From: Treponema sp.
GTDB lineage: Bacteria > Spirochaetota > Spirochaetia > Treponematales > Treponemataceae
NCBI GenBank assembly: GCA_016296655.1
Contig: JAEDIW010000050.1
Location: 1-16,488 of the forward strand
DNA length: 16,488 nucleotides
Direction of reading: 5' to 3'
A program made the position numbers and the translations under genes. The notes beneath the pieces were generated by a model, which was not told the origin of the DNA, did no database searches, and was given only the letters and a program-made list of their open reading frames with translations. Within the stretch, counting starts at the first letter, position 1, and the number at the start of each line of letters is the position of its first letter. Positions 1 through 7,818 of the stretch are shown piece by piece.

Positions 1-123
1 TACCCGGGGAAGTCCAACAGCGCCAGGAATTGGAAGGGCTGCTGAAAGCAGGTGCGAAGCACCGGAGGCGCGTCAGACGCCGTAGCCCTGGAAAGTCCGG
101 TCCTGCTGCAGGCAGGAGGCGCC
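1..123. repeat. GC-rich multi-hairpin element, candidate dispersed repeat or structured RNA
   Basis: This stretch is roughly two-thirds G+C and stops abruptly at an A/T-rich leader, unlike everything else in the window. It holds nested inverted repeats: AGGGCT (35-40) can pair with AGCCCT (84-89). Enclosed within that stem are CTGC/GCAG (39-42/48-51), GGTGC-gaa-GCACC (51-63) and GGCG/CGCC (67-70/78-81), some of which compete for the same bases. Beyond it comes TCCTGC-tgcag-GCAGGA (101-117). GCGCC (20-24) can pair with GGCGC (118-122). Such a cloverleaf-like fold fits a dispersed palindromic repeat or a non-coding RNA. One + frame is open from base 3 to 194, but it is Arg/Lys-rich and looks like a repeat translation. 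The element may continue left of the window. Its identity is unknown. Confidence 0.5.
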
Positions 124-158
124 AAAAAAATTTAAAAAAAAATTCTAATTCTCACTTT

Positions 159-186
159 TTGACAATTGAATGTGCGAAATTATAAG
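159..186 (+). promoter_or_regulatory. Sigma-70-type promoter of the sigma-factor gene
   Basis: A perfect -35 box TTGACA (159-164), a 16-base spacer and a -10 box TATAAG (181-186, five of six consensus bases) lie just upstream of the sigma-factor gene. The predicted transcription start is near base 193. That puts it at the ribosome-binding site AAGGAG (192-197) and leaves a leader of only about 14 bases. The match is good; the start position is inferred from spacing. Confidence 0.65.
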
Positions 187-206
187 TGTAAAAGGAGAAA
201 AGACTT

Positions 207-1016
207 ATGAATGAAACACTTATGAATTTTCAGAAAAAAACAAAAGTATTGAGCAAAGAAGAAACTGTAAAGCTTTTTAAAAAAGCAAGAAATGGAAACA
301 AAGATGCACGGGAAAAACTAATCTGCAGCAATCTTGGAATGGTAATTAAAGCAGCAAAAGAATGTAAAATGCCTGGAATTGAAGATCCGGATTTTGTTGA
401 TGACATGATAAGTGACGGCTTTGAAGAACTTGTTTTAAAAATCATGGATTTTGATGAAGATAAAAACGTACCTTTCAGCTGTTATATGTGGCAGTGGATA
501 AAACAGTGGGTTTACAGAAAAAATCTTCCTCAGGGAATCAGTCTGTACAGGGAAGAAAAAATGCTGAACAAAACAATTCGTAGTCTGGAACAGAAGTTAA
601 GGCGTTCTCCTACTGCTGATGAAATTTCAAATGCCAGCGGTATGAGTGTTAAAAAAATAAAATCCATAAAACAGAAAATCGAAGTTCATACTAAGGTGAG
701 CCTGGATGACTTTAACGGGGAAAATGAAGAAAGCGGACTTTATAATACTCTTTCCTGGAAAGGAGCAGGACCTGAAGAAGCTTTTCTGGAAAAAGAAAGA
801 CTTGAAGTCTTTTCAGAAGCTTTGAATTCACTTCCTGAAATTGAAAGAAAAATACTTTCCATGCGAAATAATCTTGGTTGCAGATACGGCCACGAAATGA
901 CTTTGCGTGAAGTAAGTGAAGTTCTTGGGGTTAGCCGTGAAAAGGTACGGTACACCGAAGAAAAAGCCAAAAAAAGACTGGCATTGATTATGCAGGAATA
1001 CAAATCTGCAGCTTAA
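207..1016 (+). CDS. RNA polymerase sigma-70 family factor, divergent RpoD-like
   Basis: This 269-residue protein would bind core RNA polymerase and direct it to a subset of promoters. Region 2 spans about residues 35-105: 'LICSNLGMVIKAAK' matches the 'NLRLV' helix, and 'FDEDKNVPFSCYMWQWIKQWV' sits where housekeeping sigmas have the '-10 reading' F-S-T-Y-A-x-W-W-I-R segment. Region 3 is about 122-158 ('LRRSPTADEISNASGMS'). Region 4 is about 202-262, with the helix-turn-helix 'MTLREVSEVLGVSREKVR' that reads the -35 box. There is no region 1.1. Region 2 departs clearly from the RpoD consensus, so this is probably an alternative (group 2/3) factor. The start ATG has AAGGAG nine bases upstream; a second in-frame ATG at 222 lacks one. 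No terminator separates it from sbcD. Confidence 0.88.
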   Translation: MNETLMNFQKKTKVLSKEETVKLFKKARNGNKDAREKLICSNLGMVIKAAKECKMPGIEDPDFVDDMISDGFEELVLKIMDFDEDKNVPFSCYMWQWIKQWVYRKNLPQGISLYREEKMLNKTIRSLEQKLRRSPTADEISNASGMSVKKIKSIKQKIEVHTKVSLDDFNGENEESGLYNTLSWKGAGPEEAFLEKERLEVFSEALNSLPEIERKILSMRNNLGCRYGHEMTLREVSEVLGVSREKVRYTEEKAKKRLALIMQEYKSAA

Positions 1017-1017
1017 C

Positions 1018-1026
1018 TGTTATAAT
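1018..1026 (+). promoter_or_regulatory. Extended -10 promoter for the sbcDC-addBA operon
   Basis: TGtTATAAT is a perfect TGn-TATAAT extended -10 element lying between the sigma-factor stop (1014-1016) and the sbcD start (1048). No good -35 box is seen at the usual distance, which extended -10 promoters do not require. The predicted transcription start, near 1033, again falls at the ribosome-binding site GGGAG (1034-1038). It would give sbcD onward expression independent of the upstream promoter. Supported by motif only. Confidence 0.45.
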
Positions 1027-1047
1027 GTAGTAAGGGAGAAAGGATAA

Positions 1048-2196
1048 TTGAAATTTGCACATATTTCGGACCTGCATCTGGGAATTGACCTTAACAGTTT
1101 TTCCCTGCAGGAAGACCAGAAGTTTATTCTCGATGAAATCTTAAAAATTGCTGAAGAAGAAAAAGTTGACGGGATTTTTATTGCCGGTGACATTTTTGAC
1201 AGGGCAATTGCTCCTGTAGAAGCAATTAATACATTTGTTGATTTTCTGACAAGACTACAGGAAAAAAATATTAAGGTATTTGCAATCAGCGGAAACCATG
1301 ACTCTGCTGAGCGTCTTGCTCCTGGCCGTAATTTTATGACTGAAAGTGGAATTTACTTTTCTGCTGTTTATGAAGGCAGCGTAAACTGCATAACACTTAA
1401 TGATGAATTTGGGGAAGTTAATGTTTATCTTATGCCTTTTATTCGTCCCGGTCTTGTAAAGCATTTTGCTGAACTTAAGGGTGAAGAAGTTGATTTTGAA
1501 AAAAATCCCTGGAATCAGGCTGTTGATTATGTAATTGAGGGCATGAAACTTGATGTTAAAAAACGGAATGTGCTTGTTGCTCATCAGAACATAATTAATG
1601 CAGAACCAAGTGATTCTGAAACTGTGATTTATGGCGGTCTTGATGGTGTAAGTGCAAGTCTGTTTGCTGATTTTGATTACACTGCCCTTGGTCATATTCA
1701 TAAACCTCAGAATCTGGCTGAAAATGTGCGTTACTGCGGAACTCCCCTTAAATACAGTCTGTCGGAAAAAGACCAGAAAAAGTCTGTAACTATCGTTGAT
1801 CTTGGTAAAAAAGGCGAAGTTAAAGTTTCTGAACGGGAACTTAAACCTCTCCGTGACCTTCGTCTGATTGAAGGAACTTTTGCTGAAATTGCAGAAGATT
1901 TTAAGACTACAAAACTTAATAAAAACGATTTTGTAAGTGTTGTTCTTAGGGATGAAGTTGAAATTCCTGAAATTATGACAAAGCTGAGAAACATGTATCC
2001 GAATACTTTTGGTTTTAAGTACGAAAACAGCCGCACAAAAAACTCAAAAGATGTAAATGAACTAGCAGCTGCAGCAAGACAGAGTCCTCTGGAAAATTTT
2101 GAAAAGTTTTATGAGTACAGAAGCGGATTACCTCTGACAGATGAAGAGAGAAGAATTGTTTCTGATTTGATTAATGAAATCTGGGGAGATGAATAA
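1048..2196 (+). CDS. sbcD: SbcD/Mre11-like exonuclease subunit of the SbcCD complex
   Basis: This 382-residue Mn-dependent phosphoesterase is the nuclease half of SbcCD (bacterial Mre11-Rad50). In that family it cuts DNA hairpins and protein-blocked ends. All metal-binding motifs of the calcineurin-like fold are present: D8-x-H10 ('DLHLG'), G-D48 ('GDIFD'), 'GNHD' with N83/H84, H179 ('AHQN') and 'GHIH' with H216/H218. The start codon is TTG: the first residues 'KFAHISDLHLG' match the family N-terminus exactly, and GGGAG lies nine bases upstream, so no ATG further in is plausible. Its stop overlaps the sbcC start as TAATG, implying translational coupling. Length fits the family (about 380-400). 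Confidence 0.95.
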   Translation: MKFAHISDLHLGIDLNSFSLQEDQKFILDEILKIAEEEKVDGIFIAGDIFDRAIAPVEAINTFVDFLTRLQEKNIKVFAISGNHDSAERLAPGRNFMTESGIYFSAVYEGSVNCITLNDEFGEVNVYLMPFIRPGLVKHFAELKGEEVDFEKNPWNQAVDYVIEGMKLDVKKRNVLVAHQNIINAEPSDSETVIYGGLDGVSASLFADFDYTALGHIHKPQNLAENVRYCGTPLKYSLSEKDQKKSVTIVDLGKKGEVKVSERELKPLRDLRLIEGTFAEIAEDFKTTKLNKNDFVSVVLRDEVEIPEIMTKLRNMYPNTFGFKYENSRTKNSKDVNELAAAARQSPLENFEKFYEYRSGLPLTDEERRIVSDLINEIWGDE

Positions 2197-4985
2197 TGAG
2201 ACCACTTCTCTTGAAAATGAAAGGCTTTGAAAGCTACGTAAAGGAAACTGAAATTGACTTTGAAAAACTGGGTGACAGAGGTCTTTACAGAATTACCGGA
2301 GAAACAGGAGCTGGTAAAACAACAATTTTTGATGCTATTGCTTTTGCCCTCTACGGAGAACCAAGCGGCGATAACCGTGATTTAAAAACTCTCCGTTCCC
2401 TTCAGCTGAATGAAGATGAAAAAGGTTTTGTTGATTTAACTTTTAGTGTGGGAAAAGAAAAATACCGTGTGTTCAGGGATCTTGTAAATGATAAGGGTGT
2501 AACCAAATCGAAGAAGATTACCCTGGAATATTTTGACGGACGGCCTCCTGTTGAAGCTGTTACAAAAGTAAATGCAGAAATCAGCGAAAACATCCTCAAA
2601 ATGAACAGAAAGGATTTTTGTCAGATTGAAATGATTGCACAGGGTGCATTTGAAAAATTCCTTCTGGCTAAAACTGAAGAAAAAGAAAAAATCTTCCGGG
2701 AAATTTTCCGTACAGAAAAATACATGAAGTTTCAGGAAGAACTTAAAAATAAATCTCTTTCTCTTGGTAAACAGCAGGCTGAGGCTTTAAGAACCCTGAT
2801 GATTTTTTTGAATCAGATTACAGAAGAGGATATGTCTGATGAAGATAAAAAAGTATTTGAAGACCTTAAGGCAACACAGCAGTTTGATGAGGAATCAGTT
2901 GAGTTTTTAAAAACAATTGTTACAGAAGATGAAAAGCGTCTGAAGAAAATTTCTGATGAATATGAAAAAGTTTCCGGTCAGAAGTCTGAAACAGAAAAGA
3001 AGCTGGAAAAAGCCCGTCAGAAAATGACTCTGGAAAAAAGTATTGAAACTGCAGAAAAGGAAAAAATTCAGGCTGAGTCCGAAAAAGCAGATCTTGAAAA
3101 AGAATGGGAAACTGCAAAAAGCAGAAAAGGTGAACAGGAAAAACTAAGCGCTGATAAAACAAAACTTGAACTGCTGCTTCCAAAATATGAAGAAGTAACT
3201 CTTACAGAAAAAAAAGTGTCAGAACTTAAATCTGCTCTTGAAAGAGATGAAGATAAAAAAAATCAGCTTAAAGGAATGATTCAGACTGCAGAAAAAAATA
3301 TCTCGGACTTGAAGGAAAATCTTAAAAATTTATCTGGTGCCGGAGAAAATCAGAGCCGTCTGGAAAATGAACTTAAAGAAAAAAATGACAGAGAAAAAGA
3401 ACTTAATGAAATCAGTTCTGAACTTGTTTATCTTAAAAAATTAAAGAGCCTTATTGCAGAGAAAAAAGAAAAAGCTTGTGCTGCAATAAAAAACTGGCAG
3501 GAAGAAGAAAACAGATACCGTCACGAAGAAACTGTTTTTTACAGTCAGCAGGCTGGAATTCTGGCAGAAGGATTAAAGGATGGAGACCCCTGCCCTGTCT
3601 GCGGAAACATTCATCATATAAAACTTGCAGAAAAAACAGCAGGTGCCTTAAACAGAGATCAGCTTGATGAACTTGCAAAAAAAGTTAAGGCTCTGGAAAA
3701 AATAAGAAACGACAGTTCTACAGAAAGCCAGGTTGCTTTGAAAGAAGAAGAAGAAAAAACTGTGGTGGCATTGAAAAAGCTCAGGAAGTTTTTTGATTTT
3801 GTTGAACTTAATTCTGAAGCCCATATTCTTGAAGCAGAAAATCTTGTGAAGACAGAAACTGCTGTCCTGGAAAAAGAATGTGTGGAATTGAATGAAAAAA
3901 TCAGGGATGAAGAAGCAAATATAGAGAAAAGAAAACAGCTGGAAGAAGCACTTCCGGAAAAAGAAGAGTGTCTTGAAAAATGCCGTCAGGAAGAATCTTC
4001 GGTTACTGTTGAAATTGCTTCTAAAACCACTGAAATCAGCGAAAAAACAACCATTCTTGAATCATTGAAGAAAGAACTGGAATTTGACTCACAGAACGCA
4101 GCAGAAGCCCGTGTGAGGGCTCTGGACAGGGAAATTAAGGCTATTGACGAAGCTGTTGAAAAAGCAGAAAAGGCTCTTAACCAGTGTGTTCAAAAAATTG
4201 CAGAAGTTAACGGAATGATTTCTGCAGGAAAGGAACAGCTGGCTGGTTTTGAAAAATATGACTTCGAAAAACTTTCTGAAGAAGAATTCAGGATTAAAAC
4301 TGAACTTCAGAAACTGATTGAAGACAGGGACAGACTTAATGGAAAACTGGGCAAGAACAGAGATAATGTAAAAAGTATCGAAGCTCTCGTACCAGAATAT
4401 AAGAATCTTAAGAAAAAATATGAAACTGTTAAAAAACTGAATGATATTGCGGGGGCCGCAACAGGTATGGGAAATGAAGACGGCCGTATAACTCTGGAAA
4501 CCTTTATTCAGATGCAGTATCTGGAAAAAGTGCTGGCTTATGCAAACAACAGGCTTAGTATTATGTCTGACGGAGTTTATGACCTGGTGCGCTCCACAGT
4601 TAAAAAATCCGGTTCTTCAAAGACAGGTCTGGACCTGAACATTTATGATCATAATGCATGCAGTGAGCGCCCTGTAGAAAGCCTTTCAGGGGGAGAAAAG
4701 TTTCAGGCATCCCTTGCACTGGCACTTGGACTGGCAGATGAAATTTCAATGTCAGGAAGCGGTCTGAAAATGGAATCAATGTTCATTGATGAAGGTTTTG
4801 CAACTCTGGATCCTTCGAGCCTGAAAAAAGTTATGAAAACTTTGAATGATCTTTCAAGCAGCAACAGACTTATTGGTATAATAAGCCATGTAGGTGCACT
4901 TGATGGAGAAATTCCAAAAACTATTGATGTTGTAAAAGATAAAACTACAGGAATAAGCAGCGCAAAAGTAAATATTGAAAGCTGA
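2196..4985 (+). CDS. sbcC: SbcC/Rad50-like ATPase subunit of SbcCD
   Basis: This 929-residue SMC-like ATPase is the partner of SbcD; ATP binding and the long coiled coil control access of DNA ends to the nuclease. The N-terminal Walker A is 'GETGAGKT' (35-42). The zinc hook 'CPVCG' (C466, C469) sits almost exactly at the middle. The C-terminal half carries the ABC signature 'SLSGGEK' (829-835), Walker B 'MFIDEGF' (862-868) and the H-loop 'IISH' (H898). Glu/Lys-rich segments at about 170-430 and 500-740 form the two arms of the coiled coil. It is a little shorter than E. coli SbcC (about 1047), through shorter arms. The start ATG overlaps the sbcD stop by one base, with GGGGAG (2183-2188) seven bases upstream. 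Confidence 0.95.
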   Translation: MRPLLLKMKGFESYVKETEIDFEKLGDRGLYRITGETGAGKTTIFDAIAFALYGEPSGDNRDLKTLRSLQLNEDEKGFVDLTFSVGKEKYRVFRDLVNDKGVTKSKKITLEYFDGRPPVEAVTKVNAEISENILKMNRKDFCQIEMIAQGAFEKFLLAKTEEKEKIFREIFRTEKYMKFQEELKNKSLSLGKQQAEALRTLMIFLNQITEEDMSDEDKKVFEDLKATQQFDEESVEFLKTIVTEDEKRLKKISDEYEKVSGQKSETEKKLEKARQKMTLEKSIETAEKEKIQAESEKADLEKEWETAKSRKGEQEKLSADKTKLELLLPKYEEVTLTEKKVSELKSALERDEDKKNQLKGMIQTAEKNISDLKENLKNLSGAGENQSRLENELKEKNDREKELNEISSELVYLKKLKSLIAEKKEKACAAIKNWQEEENRYRHEETVFYSQQAGILAEGLKDGDPCPVCGNIHHIKLAEKTAGALNRDQLDELAKKVKALEKIRNDSSTESQVALKEEEEKTVVALKKLRKFFDFVELNSEAHILEAENLVKTETAVLEKECVELNEKIRDEEANIEKRKQLEEALPEKEECLEKCRQEESSVTVEIASKTTEISEKTTILESLKKELEFDSQNAAEARVRALDREIKAIDEAVEKAEKALNQCVQKIAEVNGMISAGKEQLAGFEKYDFEKLSEEEFRIKTELQKLIEDRDRLNGKLGKNRDNVKSIEALVPEYKNLKKKYETVKKLNDIAGAATGMGNEDGRITLETFIQMQYLEKVLAYANNRLSIMSDGVYDLVRSTVKKSGSSKTGLDLNIYDHNACSERPVESLSGGEKFQASLALALGLADEISMSGSGLKMESMFIDEGFATLDPSSLKKVMKTLNDLSSSNRLIGIISHVGALDGEIPKTIDVVKDKTTGISSAKVNIES

Positions 4986-4999
4986 TTAAGGATTATTTG

Positions 5000-7807
5000 A
5001 TGAAAGAAAATTTGATTGAAAAAACTCTGAAAGAACATGTAAAGGAACGGGATGCTGTTTTTGTTTTTCCCACTCAGATTGCTGCTTCCCTCTGGGCTGA
5101 CAGAATAATTGAAATATCAGACTGTACTGCTGTTGCCATGGATCGTTTTATAGCCTGGGACAAATTCAAAGGAGAAGCTGTCCGTGGTGAAAATCAGGAC
5201 AGAGTATCAATTCCTGCTACGATGAGAAGCATTTTTGCTGCACAGCTTATTGAAGAAAATGCAAAATCTTCTTTCTTGAAAAATCTTGTAGTTCCTGAAT
5301 ATGCAAAAAGTGCTGCCGGTTTTGCAAGCTGGCTTGGAAGTATTTTTCCAGGTCTTCGTTTGTGGAAGGACAATGTAAAACAGATTGAAGATGATGAAGA
5401 CAGAGATCTGGAAATACTTTATGAAAAATATACAGCATTTCTTGATAAATATAATCTGTTTGATCCAGCCTGGGAGAGACCTCCATTCAAAAATAACGGG
5501 AAAAAATATTTTCTCTTTTTCCCGGAAATTTTGTCGGACTGGGAAGAATATAAATCAATCCTTAGTGCCGCAAAAGGATTTATAAACATTATCAGTCTTC
5601 CGGAAGAAGATGCTGATGGAGAAGTTCTTTTCTTCAGTAATTCCCGTATTGAAATAAAAAATGTAGCCAGTGAAATCAGAAAACTTCACGATGAAAAAAA
5701 ACTTGAATGGTCAAAAATCGCAGTCAGCGTTCCGAATCTTGACCGGGATGGAGCATATCTTGACCGGGAGTTTGATCTGATGGAAATTCCTCATGTGGTG
5801 AAGTATTCAAAGCCTCTTGGTTCTACTGGGGCTGGAAATCTTTTTGCCCTGATAAAAGAATGCTTAAGCACAAATTTCAGTTATGAATCAGTAAAGAATC
5901 TTCTGCTTGAAGATAATCTTCCATGGATTGAAAAGGAACTGGCTGAAGAACTGGTTGCGTTTGGGCAGAATAATCATTGTATCTGCAGTTTTGAATACAA
6001 AGGAAAATTTATTGATGTCTGGAAAGAATCAATGAAAGTTCAGCAGATGGATGAAATGCTTAAAAAATTCTATCTCCTGTTTAATTCATCCCTTGAAAAA
6101 TTCAAAAATGCAGAAACATTTGCCCAGTTAAGAGAAGCATATTTCAATTTCCGTAATATTTTTCTCAATATGGATGAATGCAGTGATAAAACAAATAGTA
6201 TTTTGAGCCGTTGTATTTCTGAATTAGGGGAAATTATTGATATTGAAAACAGTTTTGAAGAATGCAGGGTTCCTTCCCCTCTGAACTTCTTTGTTGATTA
6301 TCTTTCTGAAAAAAATTATCTGGGTCAGATTACAGAAAACGGTGTTCAGGTACTGCCATATAAAACTGCGGCAGCTGCACCTTTTGACTGTCACCTGATT
6401 GTTGATGCAAGTCAGAGCAGCCTAAACATAACTTACAAAGAGCTTTCATTTCTTAATGATGAAAAAAGATTCAGGATTTTAAAACGTGAAGAATCTAATG
6501 TTTCTGAAAAATATATAAAACTTTATCTTATGAACAGCATAAAAGAAAATGCACATTTTACCTGTTCAAAAAGAACTCTTGATGATTATGCACAGGCAAC
6601 AAGTTATCTTTGTGAAGTACCTGCAGTTTCGAAAGAAGAAGAAAAGGAAAGATACTTCAATGAAGAAAAGTATTTTCCTGGAAACCCTTACAACTCAGAA
6701 AAAAAGTGGTTGATGGGCGATACAGAAGAATTTCCGTCAGTAATTTCAAGAACTGAAAAAACAAGTTTTGAAAACTGGATGAAAATTCAAAAAGCAGAGG
6801 GACATGTACAGGAAAAGGCAGCAGCTGTAATTGCAGGCTTGAATGAAGAAAAACCAGTAATTTCCTGTTCACAAATGAAATCTTTTTATAAGTGTCCCAG
6901 AAACTGGCTTTTGAGCAGCAGACTCAACATAGAAGAACAGGATGAAGCTGCAGAACTTATAAATCAGTATACAAGCGGAAATCTGTATCACAAAATAATT
7001 GAACTTTTCTGTGAAAAAATCAAAAAGAAGGGACTTTACCTGAAAATTGAAGAAGAGGGTTTAAGCAGTCAGTTCAAGAGTTTCCTTACAGAGTCAATTG
7101 ATGAAGCAATTGAATACAGGGACAGAAATTTCTGTTACTTAAAAAAAGAACTTCTGAATACTACTAAAGATGCTATTACAAAAACTGCATTCAGATTTGT
7201 AACAAAATTCTGCACAGTATTTAATAACTGTGAAGTTATCAGTTCGGAAGGCTGGTATAAAAAAGAATATGAAAAATATGTCTTAAACGGAAGAATTGAC
7301 TGTCTGTTACGAGATAAAGAAAACCTGCAGTATTATCTTGTTGATTTTAAGAATACAGGGAGAGCAATTCCTTCTAACTTATATGCAGAAGAAAAAGAAG
7401 CAGATGAATCGGAAGAAAACATGGCTGTAGTTACAGATCCAGATTCATTACCTCTCGAAGAACAGAATCTTCCTGATTTTCAGATGGCTGTTTACATGAA
7501 ACTTATTGAAGATTCAGATGATAAAGTAAAAATTGAAAATGGTGCTTTCTTTGATATTTCCGGAGCTGAATGTAAACCTGTTTTTGGAAAATCTCTTGCT
7601 TTGAGATTAAAAATTGATGATGGCATAAAAAATTATGATGATTATCAGAAAACTGTAGATAAGGTTTTTGAAGCTGCTGATAACTTTGTAAAAAGAATTA
7701 AGGCAGGTGATTATTCGATTAATCCGGCTGTTCAGAATTATTCTTACTGTTCAGGATGTGTAAATAATTCAATTTGTAGAAAAACATTTAATGTAGGAAA
7801 AAAATAA
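5000..7807 (+). CDS. addB: AddB-like PD-(D/E)XK nuclease with iron-sulfur staple
   Basis: This 935-residue protein is the likely second subunit of an AddAB-type helicase-nuclease, which resects double-strand breaks before RecA loading. The C-terminal third holds a RecB-type nuclease: H664 ('NLYHKIIE'), D767 ('GRIDCLL'), D782-x-K784 ('VDFKN') and Q828 ('FQMAVY'). Four cysteines, C632 ('KCPRNW') and C917-x2-C920-x5-C926 at the C-terminus, match the 4Fe-4S staple of AddB nucleases. The N-terminal two-thirds is poorly conserved; it begins 'VFVFPTQIAASLWADR' and shows no Walker A, suggesting a structural, inactive helicase fold. An upstream in-frame TTG at 4997 exists, but ATG 5000 is better placed behind AAGGA (4988-4992). 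It lies 14 bases after sbcC and 11 before addA. The AddB name rests on motifs plus context. Confidence 0.82.
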   Translation: MKENLIEKTLKEHVKERDAVFVFPTQIAASLWADRIIEISDCTAVAMDRFIAWDKFKGEAVRGENQDRVSIPATMRSIFAAQLIEENAKSSFLKNLVVPEYAKSAAGFASWLGSIFPGLRLWKDNVKQIEDDEDRDLEILYEKYTAFLDKYNLFDPAWERPPFKNNGKKYFLFFPEILSDWEEYKSILSAAKGFINIISLPEEDADGEVLFFSNSRIEIKNVASEIRKLHDEKKLEWSKIAVSVPNLDRDGAYLDREFDLMEIPHVVKYSKPLGSTGAGNLFALIKECLSTNFSYESVKNLLLEDNLPWIEKELAEELVAFGQNNHCICSFEYKGKFIDVWKESMKVQQMDEMLKKFYLLFNSSLEKFKNAETFAQLREAYFNFRNIFLNMDECSDKTNSILSRCISELGEIIDIENSFEECRVPSPLNFFVDYLSEKNYLGQITENGVQVLPYKTAAAAPFDCHLIVDASQSSLNITYKELSFLNDEKRFRILKREESNVSEKYIKLYLMNSIKENAHFTCSKRTLDDYAQATSYLCEVPAVSKEEEKERYFNEEKYFPGNPYNSEKKWLMGDTEEFPSVISRTEKTSFENWMKIQKAEGHVQEKAAAVIAGLNEEKPVISCSQMKSFYKCPRNWLLSSRLNIEEQDEAAELINQYTSGNLYHKIIELFCEKIKKKGLYLKIEEEGLSSQFKSFLTESIDEAIEYRDRNFCYLKKELLNTTKDAITKTAFRFVTKFCTVFNNCEVISSEGWYKKEYEKYVLNGRIDCLLRDKENLQYYLVDFKNTGRAIPSNLYAEEKEADESEENMAVVTDPDSLPLEEQNLPDFQMAVYMKLIEDSDDKVKIENGAFFDISGAECKPVFGKSLALRLKIDDGIKNYDDYQKTVDKVFEAADNFVKRIKAGDYSINPAVQNYSYCSGCVNNSICRKTFNVGKK

Positions 7808-7818
7808 AGGGGGAAAAA

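Noticed and set aside
91..101. GGAAAGTCCGG resembles the conserved 5' motif of RNase P RNA.
   Set aside because: The rest of RNase P RNA would have to lie downstream, where an A/T-rich leader and the sigma-factor gene are found.
3..194. An open + frame through the GC-rich element that could be the C-terminus of an upstream protein.
   Set aside because: It is Arg/Lys-rich, low in normal codon use and matches no domain; it is better explained as translation of a hairpin-rich repeat, though it cannot be fully excluded without upstream sequence.
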